64,000 bases of DNA from Alphaproteobacteria bacterium (GTDB taxonomy: Bacteria > Pseudomonadota > Alphaproteobacteria > Rhodospirillales > Rhodospirillaceae): NCBI GenBank assembly GCA_003246625.1, contig QJZR01000014.1, forward strand, positions 161,860 through 225,859. The letters are read 5' to 3'. The notes under the pieces were generated by a model. It was not told the DNA's origin. It was given only the letters and a program-made list of their open reading frames with translations, and ran no database searches. The first letter of the stretch is position 1. Every line of letters starts with the position of its first letter. Positions 49,855 through 58,968 of this stretch are shown piece after piece. A program made the translations under genes and the position numbers.

Positions 49855-50730
49855 GTGACGACGCCTCATCTGTTGATCTTCGGTCTCGGTTATAGCGGTT
49901 TGCGGCTGGCTCGGGAATGCCTTGCCGCAGGGTGGCGGGTTTCCGGCACGGTGCGCTCCGCCGACAAGGCCCTGGCGCTGCGCGAACGCGGCGTCGACGC
50001 CCACGAATTCGTCGCGGGCGGCATGCTGCCCGAGGCCGACCTCGCCTCGGTCAGCCATCTCCTCGACACCACCGTGCCGGACAAGGATGGCTCCGCCGCG
50101 CCGCCCGAGGCGCGCCGCCTGTTCGAAACCGGCATGCGCCCGGCGTGGGCGGGGATGCTGTCGTCCACCGCCGTCTACGGCGACTGCCAGGGCCGTTGGG
50201 TGGACGAAACCGCCGCGCCCAATCCCGGCTCCGCCCAGGGGCGCGCGCGCCTGGCCGCCGAAGCCCAATGGCTGGCCTGGGGCGCGGAAACCGGCGTGCC
50301 CACCCACGTCTTCCGCCTGCCCGGCCTCTACGGTCCCGGGCGCTGCGCCCTCGACGCGGTGCGCGACGGCACCGCCCGGCGCATCCGCCGCGAAGGCCAC
50401 CGCACCAGCCGCGTCCACGTCGACGACGTCAACGCCGCGTTGCGCCTGTCGATGGCGGCGCCGCGCGCGGGCCGGGTCTATAACGTCGCCGACGACGAAC
50501 CCGCCCCCAACGACGAGGTGGTGGACTTCGCCTGCCAGCTCCTCGGCGCCGCGCCGCCGCCCCTCGAACGCTACGAGGACCTGGCGCCCACCGATCCGCG
50601 TCTGCGCTTCCTGCGCGAAAGCCGCCTCGTCGCCAATGGCCGCCTGAAAAAAGATCTCGGCTGGACGCCGCGCTTCCCCAGCTACCGCGAGGGTCTGGAA
50701 GCCGCGTTCGCGGGGAAGACGGAAGAATAG
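49855..50730 (+). CDS. NAD(P)-dependent epimerase/SDR-family protein (YeeZ-like)
   Basis: A 291-residue extended SDR/epimerase. The Rossmann motif is LLIFGLGYSGLRLARECLAA. The middle has AGMLSSTAVYGDCQG with the active-site Ser/Thr, but the YxxxK pair is replaced by GRARLAAEAQWLAW, so the usual catalytic Tyr appears missing. FRLPGLYGPGRCALDAV and RVYNVADDEPAPNDEV are typical of YeeZ-like proteins. The start is GTG 49855 with AGGAAAG upstream. Substrate unknown. It abuts the repeat copy B at its 3' end. Confidence 0.8.
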   Translation: MTTPHLLIFGLGYSGLRLARECLAAGWRVSGTVRSADKALALRERGVDAHEFVAGGMLPEADLASVSHLLDTTVPDKDGSAAPPEARRLFETGMRPAWAGMLSSTAVYGDCQGRWVDETAAPNPGSAQGRARLAAEAQWLAWGAETGVPTHVFRLPGLYGPGRCALDAVRDGTARRIRREGHRTSRVHVDDVNAALRLSMAAPRAGRVYNVADDEPAPNDEVVDFACQLLGAAPPPLERYEDLAPTDPRLRFLRESRLVANGRLKKDLGWTPRFPSYREGLEAAFAGKTEE

Positions 50731-50908
50731 AAAAACCTTGCGAGGGGTCTCGGACCCCTCGCGCACCCCATTCCTTTTTTCGCCGCGTAGCGGCCGTCAT
50801 CCATCACGCCGCGTGATGGTTCTATAGCGCTACGCGCAAAAACCAAAAGGAATCGGGTCTGGGGCCCAAGGCCCCAGCGGGGTCCGGGGCTTGGCCCCGG
50901 CCTGGTTC
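50729..50908 (-). repeat. Modular intergenic repeat, copy B
   Basis: This fills the 178-base gap between the SDR gene and the hydrolase gene. On the plus strand it reads M3 reversed (50729-50766), M2 forward (50773-50855), then M1 reversed (50853-50908); against copy A the flanks M1 and M3 are reversed while M2 is not. M2 here is bounded by ATTCCTTTT (50770s) and AAAAGGAAT (50847-50855), an inverted repeat. It carries several stem-loops but no gene. Confidence 0.75.
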
Positions 50909-51691
50909 TTAAATTTCCTCCATCAGGACGTCCAGTTCCCGCGTCAGGCGGGCGAGGTCCTGCGGGCGGGACAGGCGGTGGTCGCCGTCCTTGACCAGGG
51001 TTAGCGCCACGTCGTCGGTTTGCAGGCGGTCGGCGATGGCCAGGGCGGTCGGCCAGTCCACCGATTCGTCGCGCATGCCTTGCAGGATGCGCACCGGTCC
51101 GGCGAAGGGAATGGGGCCGCGCAGCAGCAGGTGTTCGCGGCCGTCGGCGATCAGCGCGCGGGAGACGGGATAGGTTTGGTCGCCCTCGTGCAGGTGGACG
51201 ATGCCGTCGCGTTGCAGGGCGGTTTTTTCCGCGTCGCTCATCGCCGCCCACATGCTTTCCTCGGTGAAGTCGGGGGCGGCGGCGATCAGCAGCAGGGCCT
51301 TGACCCGTTCGGGGCGGGCGATGGCGGCCAGCAGCGCCACCCATCCCCCCATGCTGGAGCCGACCAGGATCAGCGGTCCGGCGGTCAGCCGGTCGATGAC
51401 GTCCAGGGTGTCGTCATGCCAGCGGCCGATGGTGCCGTCGGTGAACGCGCCCGAGCTTTTGCCGTGGCCGAAGGTATCGAAGCGCAGGAAGGAAAAGCCC
51501 GCGTCGAGGGCATGCTGGGCCAGGTGAGTGGCCTTTCCCCCCTCCATGTCCGACATCAGCCCGTGCAAAAAAACCACAGTCGGACGCGGAGTGTCGCATG
51601 CGGGGCACACGATCCGGCGATAGGCGATGGACGCGCCATCGGTGCGTGCTAATATCCCGCATTCGTCGCGGCCTGCCAGCGGGTCGGACAT
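50909..51691 (-). CDS. Alpha/beta-hydrolase
   Basis: A 260-residue alpha/beta-hydrolase. The oxyanion-hole motif is TVVFLHGLMSDMEGGKATHL, the nucleophile elbow LVGSSMGGWVALLAA (Ser), and the later Asp (MRDESVDW) and His (VKDGDHRLSRP) complete the triad. The sequence resembles serine esterase/palmitoyl-thioesterase-like proteins of the BioH/ABHD10 type. No signal peptide. The substrate is unknown. It ends beside repeat copy B and diverges from the glycosyltransferase gene. Confidence 0.88.
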   Translation of the reverse strand: MSDPLAGRDECGILARTDGASIAYRRIVCPACDTPRPTVVFLHGLMSDMEGGKATHLAQHALDAGFSFLRFDTFGHGKSSGAFTDGTIGRWHDDTLDVIDRLTAGPLILVGSSMGGWVALLAAIARPERVKALLLIAAAPDFTEESMWAAMSDAEKTALQRDGIVHLHEGDQTYPVSRALIADGREHLLLRGPIPFAGPVRILQGMRDESVDWPTALAIADRLQTDDVALTLVKDGDHRLSRPQDLARLTRELDVLMEEI

Positions 51692-51738
51692 GGTTTTCCC
51701 CTTTTTGCGTGCGTAGTTGAGAAGGAAGGGCCAAGCCA

Positions 51739-52968
51739 GTGCCCCAAGAGTCTAACAGCAGGAATGCCAGGGACCAAGCCGGTCCCGCCATTCTGCAAGT
51801 GCTTCCCCGTATGGAGACCGGCGGCGTCGAACGCGGCACCGTCGAAATCGCCGAGGCGTTGCGCGATGCCGGGGCGTTGCCGGTGGTGGTGTCCGCCGGC
51901 GGCGTGATGGAACGCGAACTCGGCCGTCTGGACGTGGTGCACGTGCGCCTGCCGGTGCATTCCAAGAACCCCCTGACCATGTGGCGCAACGTCGACGCGC
52001 TGGCCGAGGTGATCCGCCGCTACGACGTGAAGCTGGTGCACGCGCGCTCGCGCGCCCCGGCGTGGAGCGCGCGGGCTGCGGCGCGGCGTTGCGGCGTGCC
52101 CTTCGTCACCACCTTTCACGGCACCTACAACCTGGGCCCCCTGGGGATCAAGCGTCCTTACAACGCGGTGATGGCGTCGGGCGACCGGGTGATCGCGATT
52201 TCGCAGTTCATCGCCCGTCACGTGCAAGAGGTCTACAAGACCCCGGCGGAGCGGATTCGCACGATTCCGCGCGGCGTCGACCTGACGCGTTTCGATCCCA
52301 CCCACGTCAGCCCGGAACGGATGATCAAGCTGGCCAACGACTGGCGCCTGCCCGAGGACCTGCCGGTGATCATGCTGCCCGGCCGCCTGACCGGCTGGAA
52401 GGGGCAGCACGTGGTGATCGAGGCCCTGGCCCGCCTGGGGCGGCAGGATCTGCGGTGCCTGCTGGTCGGTTCGGACCAGGGGCGCAACCGCTATCGCGCC
52501 TCGCTGGAGCGCGCCATCGCCGACAAGGGGCTGCAAAGCGTGGTGCACATCGTCGGCGGCTGCAACGACATGGCGGCGGCCTATCTGCTGACCGACTACG
52601 TGATTTCCGCCTCCACCGATCCCGAGGCGTTCGGCCGGGTGATCGTCGAGGCGCAGGCGATGGGCCGCCCGGTGATCGCCTCCCGCCATGGCGGCGCGTT
52701 GGAGACGGTGACCCCGGGTCAGACCGGTTGGCTGGTCGCCCCCGGCGACCCCGGCGAACTGGCCGAGGCGATCGCGGCGGCGCTGGCGGTGCCGCCGGCG
52801 GAACGCGCCCGCATGGCGGCGGTCTGTCAGACGCAGGCGCGCACCGTCTATTCGAAGCGGCAGATGTGCGAAAAGACCCTTGCCGTCTATGCCGAGCTTC
52901 TCGACGCGGCCGAGGCCGCCCAGGCGCCGTCCCCGTCCCCCGACGCCGCCGAGGGGCCCGAGGCGTGA
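51739..52968 (+). CDS. Glycosyltransferase family 4 protein
   Basis: A 409-residue GT-B glycosyltransferase. The N-terminal acceptor half has ILQVLPRMETGGVERGTVEI (a GT4 hallmark) and KLVHARSRAPAWSA; the donor half has IMLPGRLTGWKGQHVVIEAL and the catalytic DPEAFGRVIVEAQAMGRPVI (E-x7-E). It transfers a nucleotide-activated sugar, probably to a surface polysaccharide or LPS core. The start is GTG 51739 with GAAGGAAGGG upstream. Its stop overlaps the start of a heptosyltransferase-type gene, so the two act in one pathway. Confidence 0.9.
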   Translation: MPQESNSRNARDQAGPAILQVLPRMETGGVERGTVEIAEALRDAGALPVVVSAGGVMERELGRLDVVHVRLPVHSKNPLTMWRNVDALAEVIRRYDVKLVHARSRAPAWSARAAARRCGVPFVTTFHGTYNLGPLGIKRPYNAVMASGDRVIAISQFIARHVQEVYKTPAERIRTIPRGVDLTRFDPTHVSPERMIKLANDWRLPEDLPVIMLPGRLTGWKGQHVVIEALARLGRQDLRCLLVGSDQGRNRYRASLERAIADKGLQSVVHIVGGCNDMAAAYLLTDYVISASTDPEAFGRVIVEAQAMGRPVIASRHGGALETVTPGQTGWLVAPGDPGELAEAIAAALAVPPAERARMAAVCQTQARTVYSKRQMCEKTLAVYAELLDAAEAAQAPSPSPDAAEGPEA

Positions 52969-53915
52969 TGGACGCGGCGGCGCGCGTTCTGGTGATCAAG
53001 CTGTCCGCCCTGGGCGACGTGGTGCAGTCCTTCGGTCCGATCCGGGCGATTCGCCGCCACCATCCCGGCACCGAGGTCGTCGTCCTGACCACCCGGCCCT
53101 ATGCCGACCTGTTCCGCGCCTGCCCCGACGTCGATGCGGTGTGGATCGACGAACGCCCGAAATGGCACCAGCCGCTGCGCTGGCTGGCCTTGCGGCGGCG
53201 ACTGCGCGGCGGCGGTTTCGCGCGGGTCTACGACTTGCAGACCTCGGACCGTTCGTCGGCGTACTTCCGCCTGATCGGCGGCGGCGTGGAGTGGTCGGGG
53301 ATCGCGCCGGGGTGTTCGCATCCGCACGCCAACCCGGGGCGCGACCGCATGCACACCATCGAGCGCCAGGCCGAGCAGCTGCGCCAGGCGGGCATCGCCG
53401 AAACGCCGTTTCCCGATGTTTCCTGGCTGTCCGCCGAGATTTCCGGCCTTGGCCTGCCCGCCGATTTCGTGCTGCTGGTTCCCGGCGGCGCGGCGCATCG
53501 CCCGGGCAAGCGCTGGCCTGCGGCCAGCTATGCCGAACTGGCGAAGCGTCTGACGGCGCGCGGCCTGACGCCGGTTCTGATCGGCACCCGGGCGGAGGCG
53601 GAGGCCATCGCCGAAATCGCCGCCGCCGCGCCGGACGCGGTGAACCTGATCGGCCGCACCGACTTCGCCGAACTGGCCGAACTCGGCCGCCGGGCGAAGG
53701 GCGTGGTGGGCAACGACACCGGGCCGATGCATCTGCTGGCGGTGGCGGGCGCGCCCTGCCTGATTCTCTATTCCAAGGATTCGGACCCCGCGTTGTGCGC
53801 GCAGCGGGGACCCCGGGTCAGGGTGTTGCGCCGCGACGCCCTGTCCGCCCTGCCGGTCGACGCCGTCGAAGCCGAATTGGCGGAAATCGGCGGTTTCCCT
53901 GCTGAGGATTGTTGA
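52968..53915 (+). CDS. Glycosyltransferase family 9 (heptosyltransferase-like) protein
   Basis: A 315-residue GT9 enzyme with VLVIKLSALGDVVQSFGPIR near the N-terminus, the family's donor loop, then LLVPGGAAHRPGKRWPAASY and the C-terminal VGNDTGPMHLLAVAGAPCL. GT9 enzymes add heptose or related sugars to the LPS inner core, at the inner leaflet. ATG 52968 overlaps the GT4 stop (TGATG); GTG at 52965 is a one-residue longer alternative. Neighbour of thrS, which follows by 68 bases. Confidence 0.9.
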   Translation: MDAAARVLVIKLSALGDVVQSFGPIRAIRRHHPGTEVVVLTTRPYADLFRACPDVDAVWIDERPKWHQPLRWLALRRRLRGGGFARVYDLQTSDRSSAYFRLIGGGVEWSGIAPGCSHPHANPGRDRMHTIERQAEQLRQAGIAETPFPDVSWLSAEISGLGLPADFVLLVPGGAAHRPGKRWPAASYAELAKRLTARGLTPVLIGTRAEAEAIAEIAAAAPDAVNLIGRTDFAELAELGRRAKGVVGNDTGPMHLLAVAGAPCLILYSKDSDPALCAQRGPRVRVLRRDALSALPVDAVEAELAEIGGFPAEDC

Positions 53916-53983
53916 CAGCGGTGGGGCCGAGCGCGCATGTGATTGGGTTCTAAAAAACCATCGGTGAAAACGAAGGACGAGTG

Positions 53984-55903
53984 ATGGTCGCGATTACGCT
54001 CCCGGACGGTTCGGTCCGGTCCTACAACGGCCCGGTGACGGGTTTGGATATCGCCCGCGATATCGGCGCGGGCTTGGCCAAGGCGGCGCTCGCGGTGCGG
54101 GTGGACGGCTCGATGTGGGATCTCACCCGAACTTTGACCGAGGACGCACGGGTCTCCGTCGTCACCGCGAAGGACGCGGACGGCGTCGAGCTTTTGCGCC
54201 ACGACGCGGCGCACGTGATGGCCGAGGCGGTGAAGGAGCTTTTCCCCGACACCCAGGTGACCATCGGTCCGGCGATCGAGAACGGCTTTTATTACGACTT
54301 CGCCCGCGAGAAACCGTTCTCGCTGGACGACCTCGTCCATATCGAACAGCGCATGCACGACATCGTCGAACGCGACGAGGCGATCGTGCGCGAGGTCTGG
54401 GACCGCAACAAGGCGATCGCCTTTTTCGAGAAGCAGGGCGAAAAGTACAAGGCGGAGATCATCCGCGACCTGCCCGAGGATCAGACCATCACCCTGTACC
54501 GCCAGGGGGCGTTCATCGACCTCTGCCGCGGGCCGCATCTGCCTTCCACCGGCAAGCTGGGCGGCGCCTTCAAGCTGATGAAGGTGGCCGGGGCCTATTG
54601 GCGCGGCAACTCGGACAACGAGATGCTGCAACGCATCTACGGCACCGCCTGGGCGTCGAAGAAGGACCTGGACGCCTACCTCACCATGCTGGAGGAAGCG
54701 GAAAAGCGCGACCATCGCCGTCTCGGCAAGGAAATGGACCTTTTCCACTTCCAGGAGGAGGCGCCGGGCGCGGTGTTCTGGCACCCGAAGGGCTGGACCC
54801 TGTTCCAGTCGCTGATTTCCTATATGCGCCGGCGGCAGGAAGCGGCGGGCTACGTCGAGATTTCGACCCCCGAGCTGATGGACCGCGGCCTGTGGGAGAC
54901 CTCGGGCCACTGGGCGACCTTCCGCGAGCACATGTACACCACCGAGACCGAGGACGGTCGCGTCTATGCGATCAAGCCGATGAACTGTCCCGGCGGCATC
55001 CAGGTCTACAAGCAGGGGATCACCAGCTATCGCGACCTGCCGCGCCGCATCGCCGAGTTCGGCAAGGTGCACCGCTACGAGCCCTCGGGCGCGCTGCACG
55101 GCCTGATGCGGGTGCGCGCCTTCACCCAGGACGACGCCCACATCTTCTGCACGCCCGAGCAGATGGAGGCGGAATGCCGCACCGTGGTGGGGCTGATCCT
55201 CGACATCTATAAGGACTTCGGCTTCGAGAACGTGTCGATCAAGTTCTCCGACCGGCCGGAAAAGCGCATCGGCGACGACGCCACCTGGGACATCCTGGAA
55301 GGCGCGCTGAAGGGCGCCCTGGAACACATGGGCTTCCCCTATACCCTGAACCCCGGCGAGGGCGCTTTCTACGGACCGAAGCTGGAGTTCGTTCTGAAGG
55401 ACGCGATCGGCCGCGACTGGCAGTGCGGCACCCTGCAGGTGGACCTGAACCTGCCCGGCCGTTTCGGCGCGACCTATGTCGGCGAGGACGGCGAAAAGCA
55501 CATGCCGGTGATGTTGCACCGCGCGCTGTTCGGTTCGCTGGAACGCTTTACCGGGATTCTGCTGGAACACTACGCGGGCAAGCTGCCCTTGTGGCTGGCG
55601 CCGGTGCAGGCGGTGGTGGCGCCGATCGTTTCCGACGCCGACGACTATGCGGTCGAGGTGGCGGCGGCGTTGAAGGCGGCGGGCCTGCGGGTCGAGACCG
55701 ACCTTCGGAACGAAAAGATCAACCTTAAGGTGCGCGAGCATTCGCTGTCCAAGGTGCCGCTGATCGTCGTCGTCGGCCGCCGCGAGGCGGAGAACCGGAC
55801 CGTCGCGCTGCGTCGCCTGGGCTCGGAAAAGCAAGAAGTCCTTGCGCTGGCAGAGGCTCAAGTTAAACTCGGGGCGGAGGCGGCGCCTCCGGGCGGCAAC
55901 TGA
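53984..55903 (+). CDS. thrS: Threonine-tRNA ligase
   Basis: A 639-residue class II synthetase. The TGS domain (1-60), the editing domain with His73 and His77 ([11 protein letters not shown]) and the later [10 protein letters not shown] are present. The catalytic core has [12 protein letters not shown] (zinc Cys), [20 protein letters not shown] (motif 2) and [16 protein letters not shown] (zinc His, motif 3). The C-terminal anticodon-binding domain ends near 630. ATG 53984 has AAGGA seven bases upstream; a GTG just before it is possible. It opens a translation operon with infC. Confidence 0.97.
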   Translation: MVAITLPDGSVRSYNGPVTGLDIARDIGAGLAKAALAVRVDGSMWDLTRTLTEDARVSVVTAKDADGVELLRHDAAHVMAEAVKELFPDTQVTIGPAIENGFYYDFAREKPFSLDDLVHIEQRMHDIVERDEAIVREVWDRNKAIAFFEKQGEKYKAEIIRDLPEDQTITLYRQGAFIDLCRGPHLPSTGKLGGAFKLMKVAGAYWRGNSDNEMLQRIYGTAWASKKDLDAYLTMLEEAEKRDHRRLGKEMDLFHFQEEAPGAVFWHPKGWTLFQSLISYMRRRQEAAGYVEISTPELMDRGLWETSGHWATFREHMYTTETEDGRVYAIKPMNCPGGIQVYKQGITSYRDLPRRIAEFGKVHRYEPSGALHGLMRVRAFTQDDAHIFCTPEQMEAECRTVVGLILDIYKDFGFENVSIKFSDRPEKRIGDDATWDILEGALKGALEHMGFPYTLNPGEGAFYGPKLEFVLKDAIGRDWQCGTLQVDLNLPGRFGATYVGEDGEKHMPVMLHRALFGSLERFTGILLEHYAGKLPLWLAPVQAVVAPIVSDADDYAVEVAAALKAAGLRVETDLRNEKINLKVREHSLSKVPLIVVVGRREAENRTVALRRLGSEKQEVLALAEAQVKLGAEAAPPGGN

Positions 55904-55931
55904 TTCGCCCCGGAGCCATCGTTCTTTGGTT

Positions 55932-55986
55932 GACCGTCCGCACACCCGGAGCCGCGAGCCCGGGGCAAATGTTCGTGCGGCCGGTC
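55932..55986 (+). promoter_or_regulatory. Structured leader upstream of infC
   Basis: Arms GACCGTCCGCAC (55932-55943) and GTGCGGCCGGTC (55975-55986), 11 of 12 paired, enclose a 31-base loop that contains a second CCCGG/CCGGG-type stem. It lies in the 147-base thrS-infC gap, about 65 bases before the infC start. A GGTTTTGG stretch follows, so attenuation is possible. Confidence 0.5.
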
Positions 55987-56050
55987 GATCGGTTTTGGGA
56001 AGGAATGGTCCGCATCGCGCGGCATTCCGAATGTTGAAGGGAGGCGATTC

Positions 56051-56587
56051 ATAGCCAGGGCACCAATGGGCGCGACACCGTCCCGGGAGGGACCGCGCGT
56101 CAACGAGGAAATCACCGCGCAAAACGTTCGATTGATCGACGCGGAAGGTGAACAGGTCGGAGTGGTCAGTCGCGACGAAGCGCTGAATCGGGCCTTTGCC
56201 GCGGGTTTGGATCTGGTCGAGATTTCCCCCAATGCGGAACCTCCGGTCTGCAAGGTTCTCGACTTCGGAAAATTCAAGTACGAAGCCCAGAAGAAGAAGG
56301 CCGAGGCCAAGAAGAAACAAAAAGTCATCGAAATCAAGGAGATCAAGGTTCGTCCTGGCATCGATGACAACGACTACAACATCAAGATGCGCAGCGTCCG
56401 CCGCTTCCTCGAGGATGGCGACAAGGTGAAGGTTACCCTTCGCTTCCGTGGTCGCGAGTTGGCGCATCAGGAGTTGGGCGTGAAGGTTCTGGACCGCATC
56501 CGCGACGAAGTTGCCGACCTGGCCAAGGTCGAGCAGTTTCCGAAGATGGAAGGGCGGCAGATGATCATGGTGATCGCGCCGCGTTGA
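56051..56587 (+). CDS. infC: Translation initiation factor IF-3, non-AUG start
   Basis: A 178-residue IF3 if translation starts at ATA 56051 (reading [14 protein letters not shown]). This is favoured because GGGAGG lies six bases upstream and because infC genes use rare start codons (AUU in E. coli) for autoregulation; the ATG at 56066 has no ribosome site. Domains: N (about 15-80, [18 protein letters not shown] and [19 protein letters not shown]), linker ([14 protein letters not shown]), and C (about 95-175, [23 protein letters not shown]). IF3 binds 30S subunits and selects the initiator tRNA. Confidence 0.94.
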   Translation: MARAPMGATPSREGPRVNEEITAQNVRLIDAEGEQVGVVSRDEALNRAFAAGLDLVEISPNAEPPVCKVLDFGKFKYEAQKKKAEAKKKQKVIEIKEIKVRPGIDDNDYNIKMRSVRRFLEDGDKVKVTLRFRGRELAHQELGVKVLDRIRDEVADLAKVEQFPKMEGRQMIMVIAPR

Positions 56588-56639
56588 GGAATCGTCTCCG
56601 CCGCCGCCCGCTTGCGGGCGGCGAGGGGGAGGGGAAACC

Positions 56640-57026
56640 ATGGCAGAAGCTTCCGATCCGCGCGTCGTGGCCGCCCTGGCCGCCGCCGTCAAACAGATCG
56701 ATTCGGTGATCTCCGAAACCGAACGGGGGGTCAACCGCATCCTCGGTTTGATCGAGCTTCTGATGGAGCGGGCGGACAAGGACGGCATGCTGAAGCTGGA
56801 AGGGGTGATGGAGGCGTGCGCCTTCCAGGACCTCACCGGCCAGAAGCTGCGCAAGGTGGAACGCCTGCTGGAGCATTTGCAGCAAAAGGCGGTGATCACC
56901 ATCCCCGGTTCGACGGTGGATTTCGCCAAGGCGCAGGCGACCCGCGCGGAAAGGGACGTGAACATCGCCCCCGCCAGCAAGGGCCTCAGCCAGGAAGAGG
57001 TCGACCGCCTGCTCAAGGGAATGTGA
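56640..57026 (+). CDS. CheZ-like phosphatase (short form)
   Basis: A 128-residue helical protein. The segment [20 protein letters not shown] (57-76) matches the CheZ catalytic motif, with Asp64 and Gln68 in the positions that dephosphorylate CheY-P. The C-terminal [13 protein letters not shown] (116-128) resembles the CheY-binding tail of E. coli CheZ and the FliM N-terminus. The protein is about 60% of E. coli CheZ length; the long helical stalk is shortened. The ATG has GGAGGGG upstream. It lies between infC and rpmI on the same strand, an unexpected place for a chemotaxis gene. Moderately sure. Confidence 0.68.
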   Translation: MAEASDPRVVAALAAAVKQIDSVISETERGVNRILGLIELLMERADKDGMLKLEGVMEACAFQDLTGQKLRKVERLLEHLQQKAVITIPGSTVDFAKAQATRAERDVNIAPASKGLSQEEVDRLLKGM

Positions 57027-57195
57027 CGCCGCCCCGGCGCGGCGTATCGAGACCCTTGCTTTTTTCCGTGACTTCCGTTACGAAAACCCCCTTTCCGGGG
57101 TATTTCTCCGGGAACCATGGCGGAACGGGCGCGCCGCGCGATGCGGCAAGGGCATGCCCGCACGCCGAAAGCCAACACCAACGAAGGACGTTGAA

Positions 57196-57393
57196 ATGCC
57201 CAAGTTGAAGACGAAAAGTGCGGTGAAGAAGCGGTTCAGCGTCACCGGCACCGGCAAGATCAAGGCGAACGTGGCGTACAAGCGCCATGGCCTCGCCAAG
57301 CGTCCGCAGCAGATGAAGCGGCAGGCGCGCGGCTCCTTTATCCTGACGGATTCGGATGCCGTGATCGTCAAAAAGTTCATGCCTTACGCGTGA
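57196..57393 (+). CDS. rpmI: 50S ribosomal protein L35
   Basis: A 65-residue basic ribosomal protein. [20 protein letters not shown] at the N-terminus and [19 protein letters not shown] are typical of L35. Start ATG 57196 follows GAAGGACG. The frame is open upstream but without a ribosome site. It lies 24 bases before rplT. The gap before it (57027-57195) has a weak CCCC/GGGG hairpin at about 57086-57100. Confidence 0.97.
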   Translation: MPKLKTKSAVKKRFSVTGTGKIKANVAYKRHGLAKRPQQMKRQARGSFILTDSDAVIVKKFMPYA

Positions 57394-57416
57394 CGTACCG
57401 GACCGGGAGATAGAAC

Positions 57417-57782
57417 ATGGCTCGAGTGAAACGGGGCGTCACCACGCACGCCCGCCACAAGAAGATTCTCAAGCTGGCGAAGGGTTACCAGCGCCGCAAC
57501 AAAAACTGCTTCCGCATCGCGGTGGAAAAGGTCGAAAAGGCGCTGCGTTACGCCTATCGCGACCGCCGCGCCAAGAAGCGTAACTTCCGCGCCCTGTGGA
57601 TCCAGCGGATCAACGCGGGCGTGCGGCAGCACGGCATGGTTTATTCGCGCTTCATGGACGGCCTGAACAAGGCCGGAATTGCGCTCGACCGCAAGGTCCT
57701 GGCGGATATCGCCGTGCGCGAGCCGGAAGCGTTTGCTGCCTTGGTCGGCCAGGCCAAGGCGGCTTTGGAGCAGGTTGCCTGA
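57417..57782 (+). CDS. rplT: 50S ribosomal protein L20
   Basis: A 121-residue ribosomal assembly protein of domain I of 23S rRNA. The N-terminal [20 protein letters not shown], the long basic tail [20 protein letters not shown] and the globular end ([20 protein letters not shown]) are complete. In E. coli L20 also represses its own operon through the rpmI leader. Normal length. Confidence 0.97.
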   Translation: MARVKRGVTTHARHKKILKLAKGYQRRNKNCFRIAVEKVEKALRYAYRDRRAKKRNFRALWIQRINAGVRQHGMVYSRFMDGLNKAGIALDRKVLADIAVREPEAFAALVGQAKAALEQVA

Positions 57783-57830
57783 TCCTTCCCTCGGGAAGTC
57801 GGACAACCGGTTCATCGAAGCGGTTTGGCT

Positions 57831-57860
57831 GAGGGCCGTCCCCCCGGACGGCCCTCTTTT
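57831..57860 (+). terminator. Terminator or attenuator before pheS
   Basis: Arms GAGGGCCGTCC (57831-57841) and GGACGGCCCTC (57846-57856) form a perfect 11-pair stem followed by TTTT, 31 bases before the pheS ATG. A smaller stem CTTCCC/GGGAAG lies at 57785-57798. It either ends the rplT transcript or attenuates pheST. Confidence 0.75.
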
Positions 57861-57891
57861 GCTTGTGGAAAACCGGAAGGCGGGAACGAAG

Positions 57892-58968
57892 ATGGATAAC
57901 CTGGCATCCCTGCGCGACGAGGTGCTTTCCGCGGCGGCGGCCGCCGCCACGGCGGCCGAACTGGACGAGGTCCGGGTCGCCGCACTGGGCAAGAAGGGCC
58001 GGTTGACCGGCCTGATGAAGGAACTGGGGGGGCTGGACCCCGAAACCCGCAAGGCGCGCGGGCAGGCCCTGAACGCGGTGAAGGACGAGGTCGCCGCGGC
58101 GCTCGACGCCCGCAAGACCGAGCTGGAGGACGCGGCGTTGAACGCCCGCCTGGCGCAGGAGGTGGCCGACGTCACCCTGCCGGTCCGCCCCGAGGTTTCC
58201 GGCATGATCCACCCGATCAGCCAGACCATGGACGAGGTCATCGCCATCTTCGCGCAGATGGGCTTTACCGTCGCCGAGGGTCCGGAGATCGAGGACGACT
58301 TCCACAACTTCACCGCCCTCAACATCCCGCCGGAACATCCCGCCCGGCAGATGCACGACACCTTCTATCTGCCCGAGCAGGCGGACGGTTCGCGCTTCGT
58401 CTTGCGCACCCATACCTCGCCGGTGCAGATCCGCACCATGCAGAACCAGACGCCGCCGATTCGCATCGTCGCGCCAGGCCGCACCTATCGCTGCGACTCC
58501 GACATGACCCATACCCCGATGTTCCATCAGATCGAGGGGTTGGTGATCGACAAGGCCACCCACTTCGGTCACCTCAAGGGCTGCCTGGTCGAGTTCGTGC
58601 AGACCTTCTTCGAGGTTTCCGAGGTTCCGGTGCGCTTCCGCCCGTCGTTCTTTCCCTTCACCGAGCCCTCGGCCGAGGTGGACATCGGCTGCTCGCGCAA
58701 GGGCGGCGAACTGACCATCGGCGCGGGCGACGGCTGGCTGGAAATTCTCGGCTGCGGCATGGTGCACCCCAACGTGCTCGCCGCCTGCGGTCTCGACCCC
58801 GACGAATACCAGGGCTTCGCCTTCGGCATGGGGATCGAGCGCATCGCCATGCTGAAGTACGGCATTCCCGATCTTCGCACCTTCTTCGACGCCGATCTGC
58901 GCTGGCTGAAACACTACGGTTTCGTGCCGCTCGACCTGCCGACCGTGACCGGAGGACTCAGCCGATGA
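57892..58968 (+). CDS. pheS: Phenylalanine-tRNA ligase alpha subunit
   Basis: A 358-residue class II synthetase alpha chain. An N-terminal coiled coil (about 1-85) contacts tRNA; the catalytic domain has motif 1 ([20 protein letters not shown]), motif 2 ([20 protein letters not shown]) and motif 3 ([14 protein letters not shown]). The [17 protein letters not shown] stretch lines the Phe pocket. It forms a heterotetramer with PheT. The stop overlaps the pheT start by four bases. Confidence 0.97.
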   Translation: MDNLASLRDEVLSAAAAAATAAELDEVRVAALGKKGRLTGLMKELGGLDPETRKARGQALNAVKDEVAAALDARKTELEDAALNARLAQEVADVTLPVRPEVSGMIHPISQTMDEVIAIFAQMGFTVAEGPEIEDDFHNFTALNIPPEHPARQMHDTFYLPEQADGSRFVLRTHTSPVQIRTMQNQTPPIRIVAPGRTYRCDSDMTHTPMFHQIEGLVIDKATHFGHLKGCLVEFVQTFFEVSEVPVRFRPSFFPFTEPSAEVDIGCSRKGGELTIGAGDGWLEILGCGMVHPNVLAACGLDPDEYQGFAFGMGIERIAMLKYGIPDLRTFFDADLRWLKHYGFVPLDLPTVTGGLSR

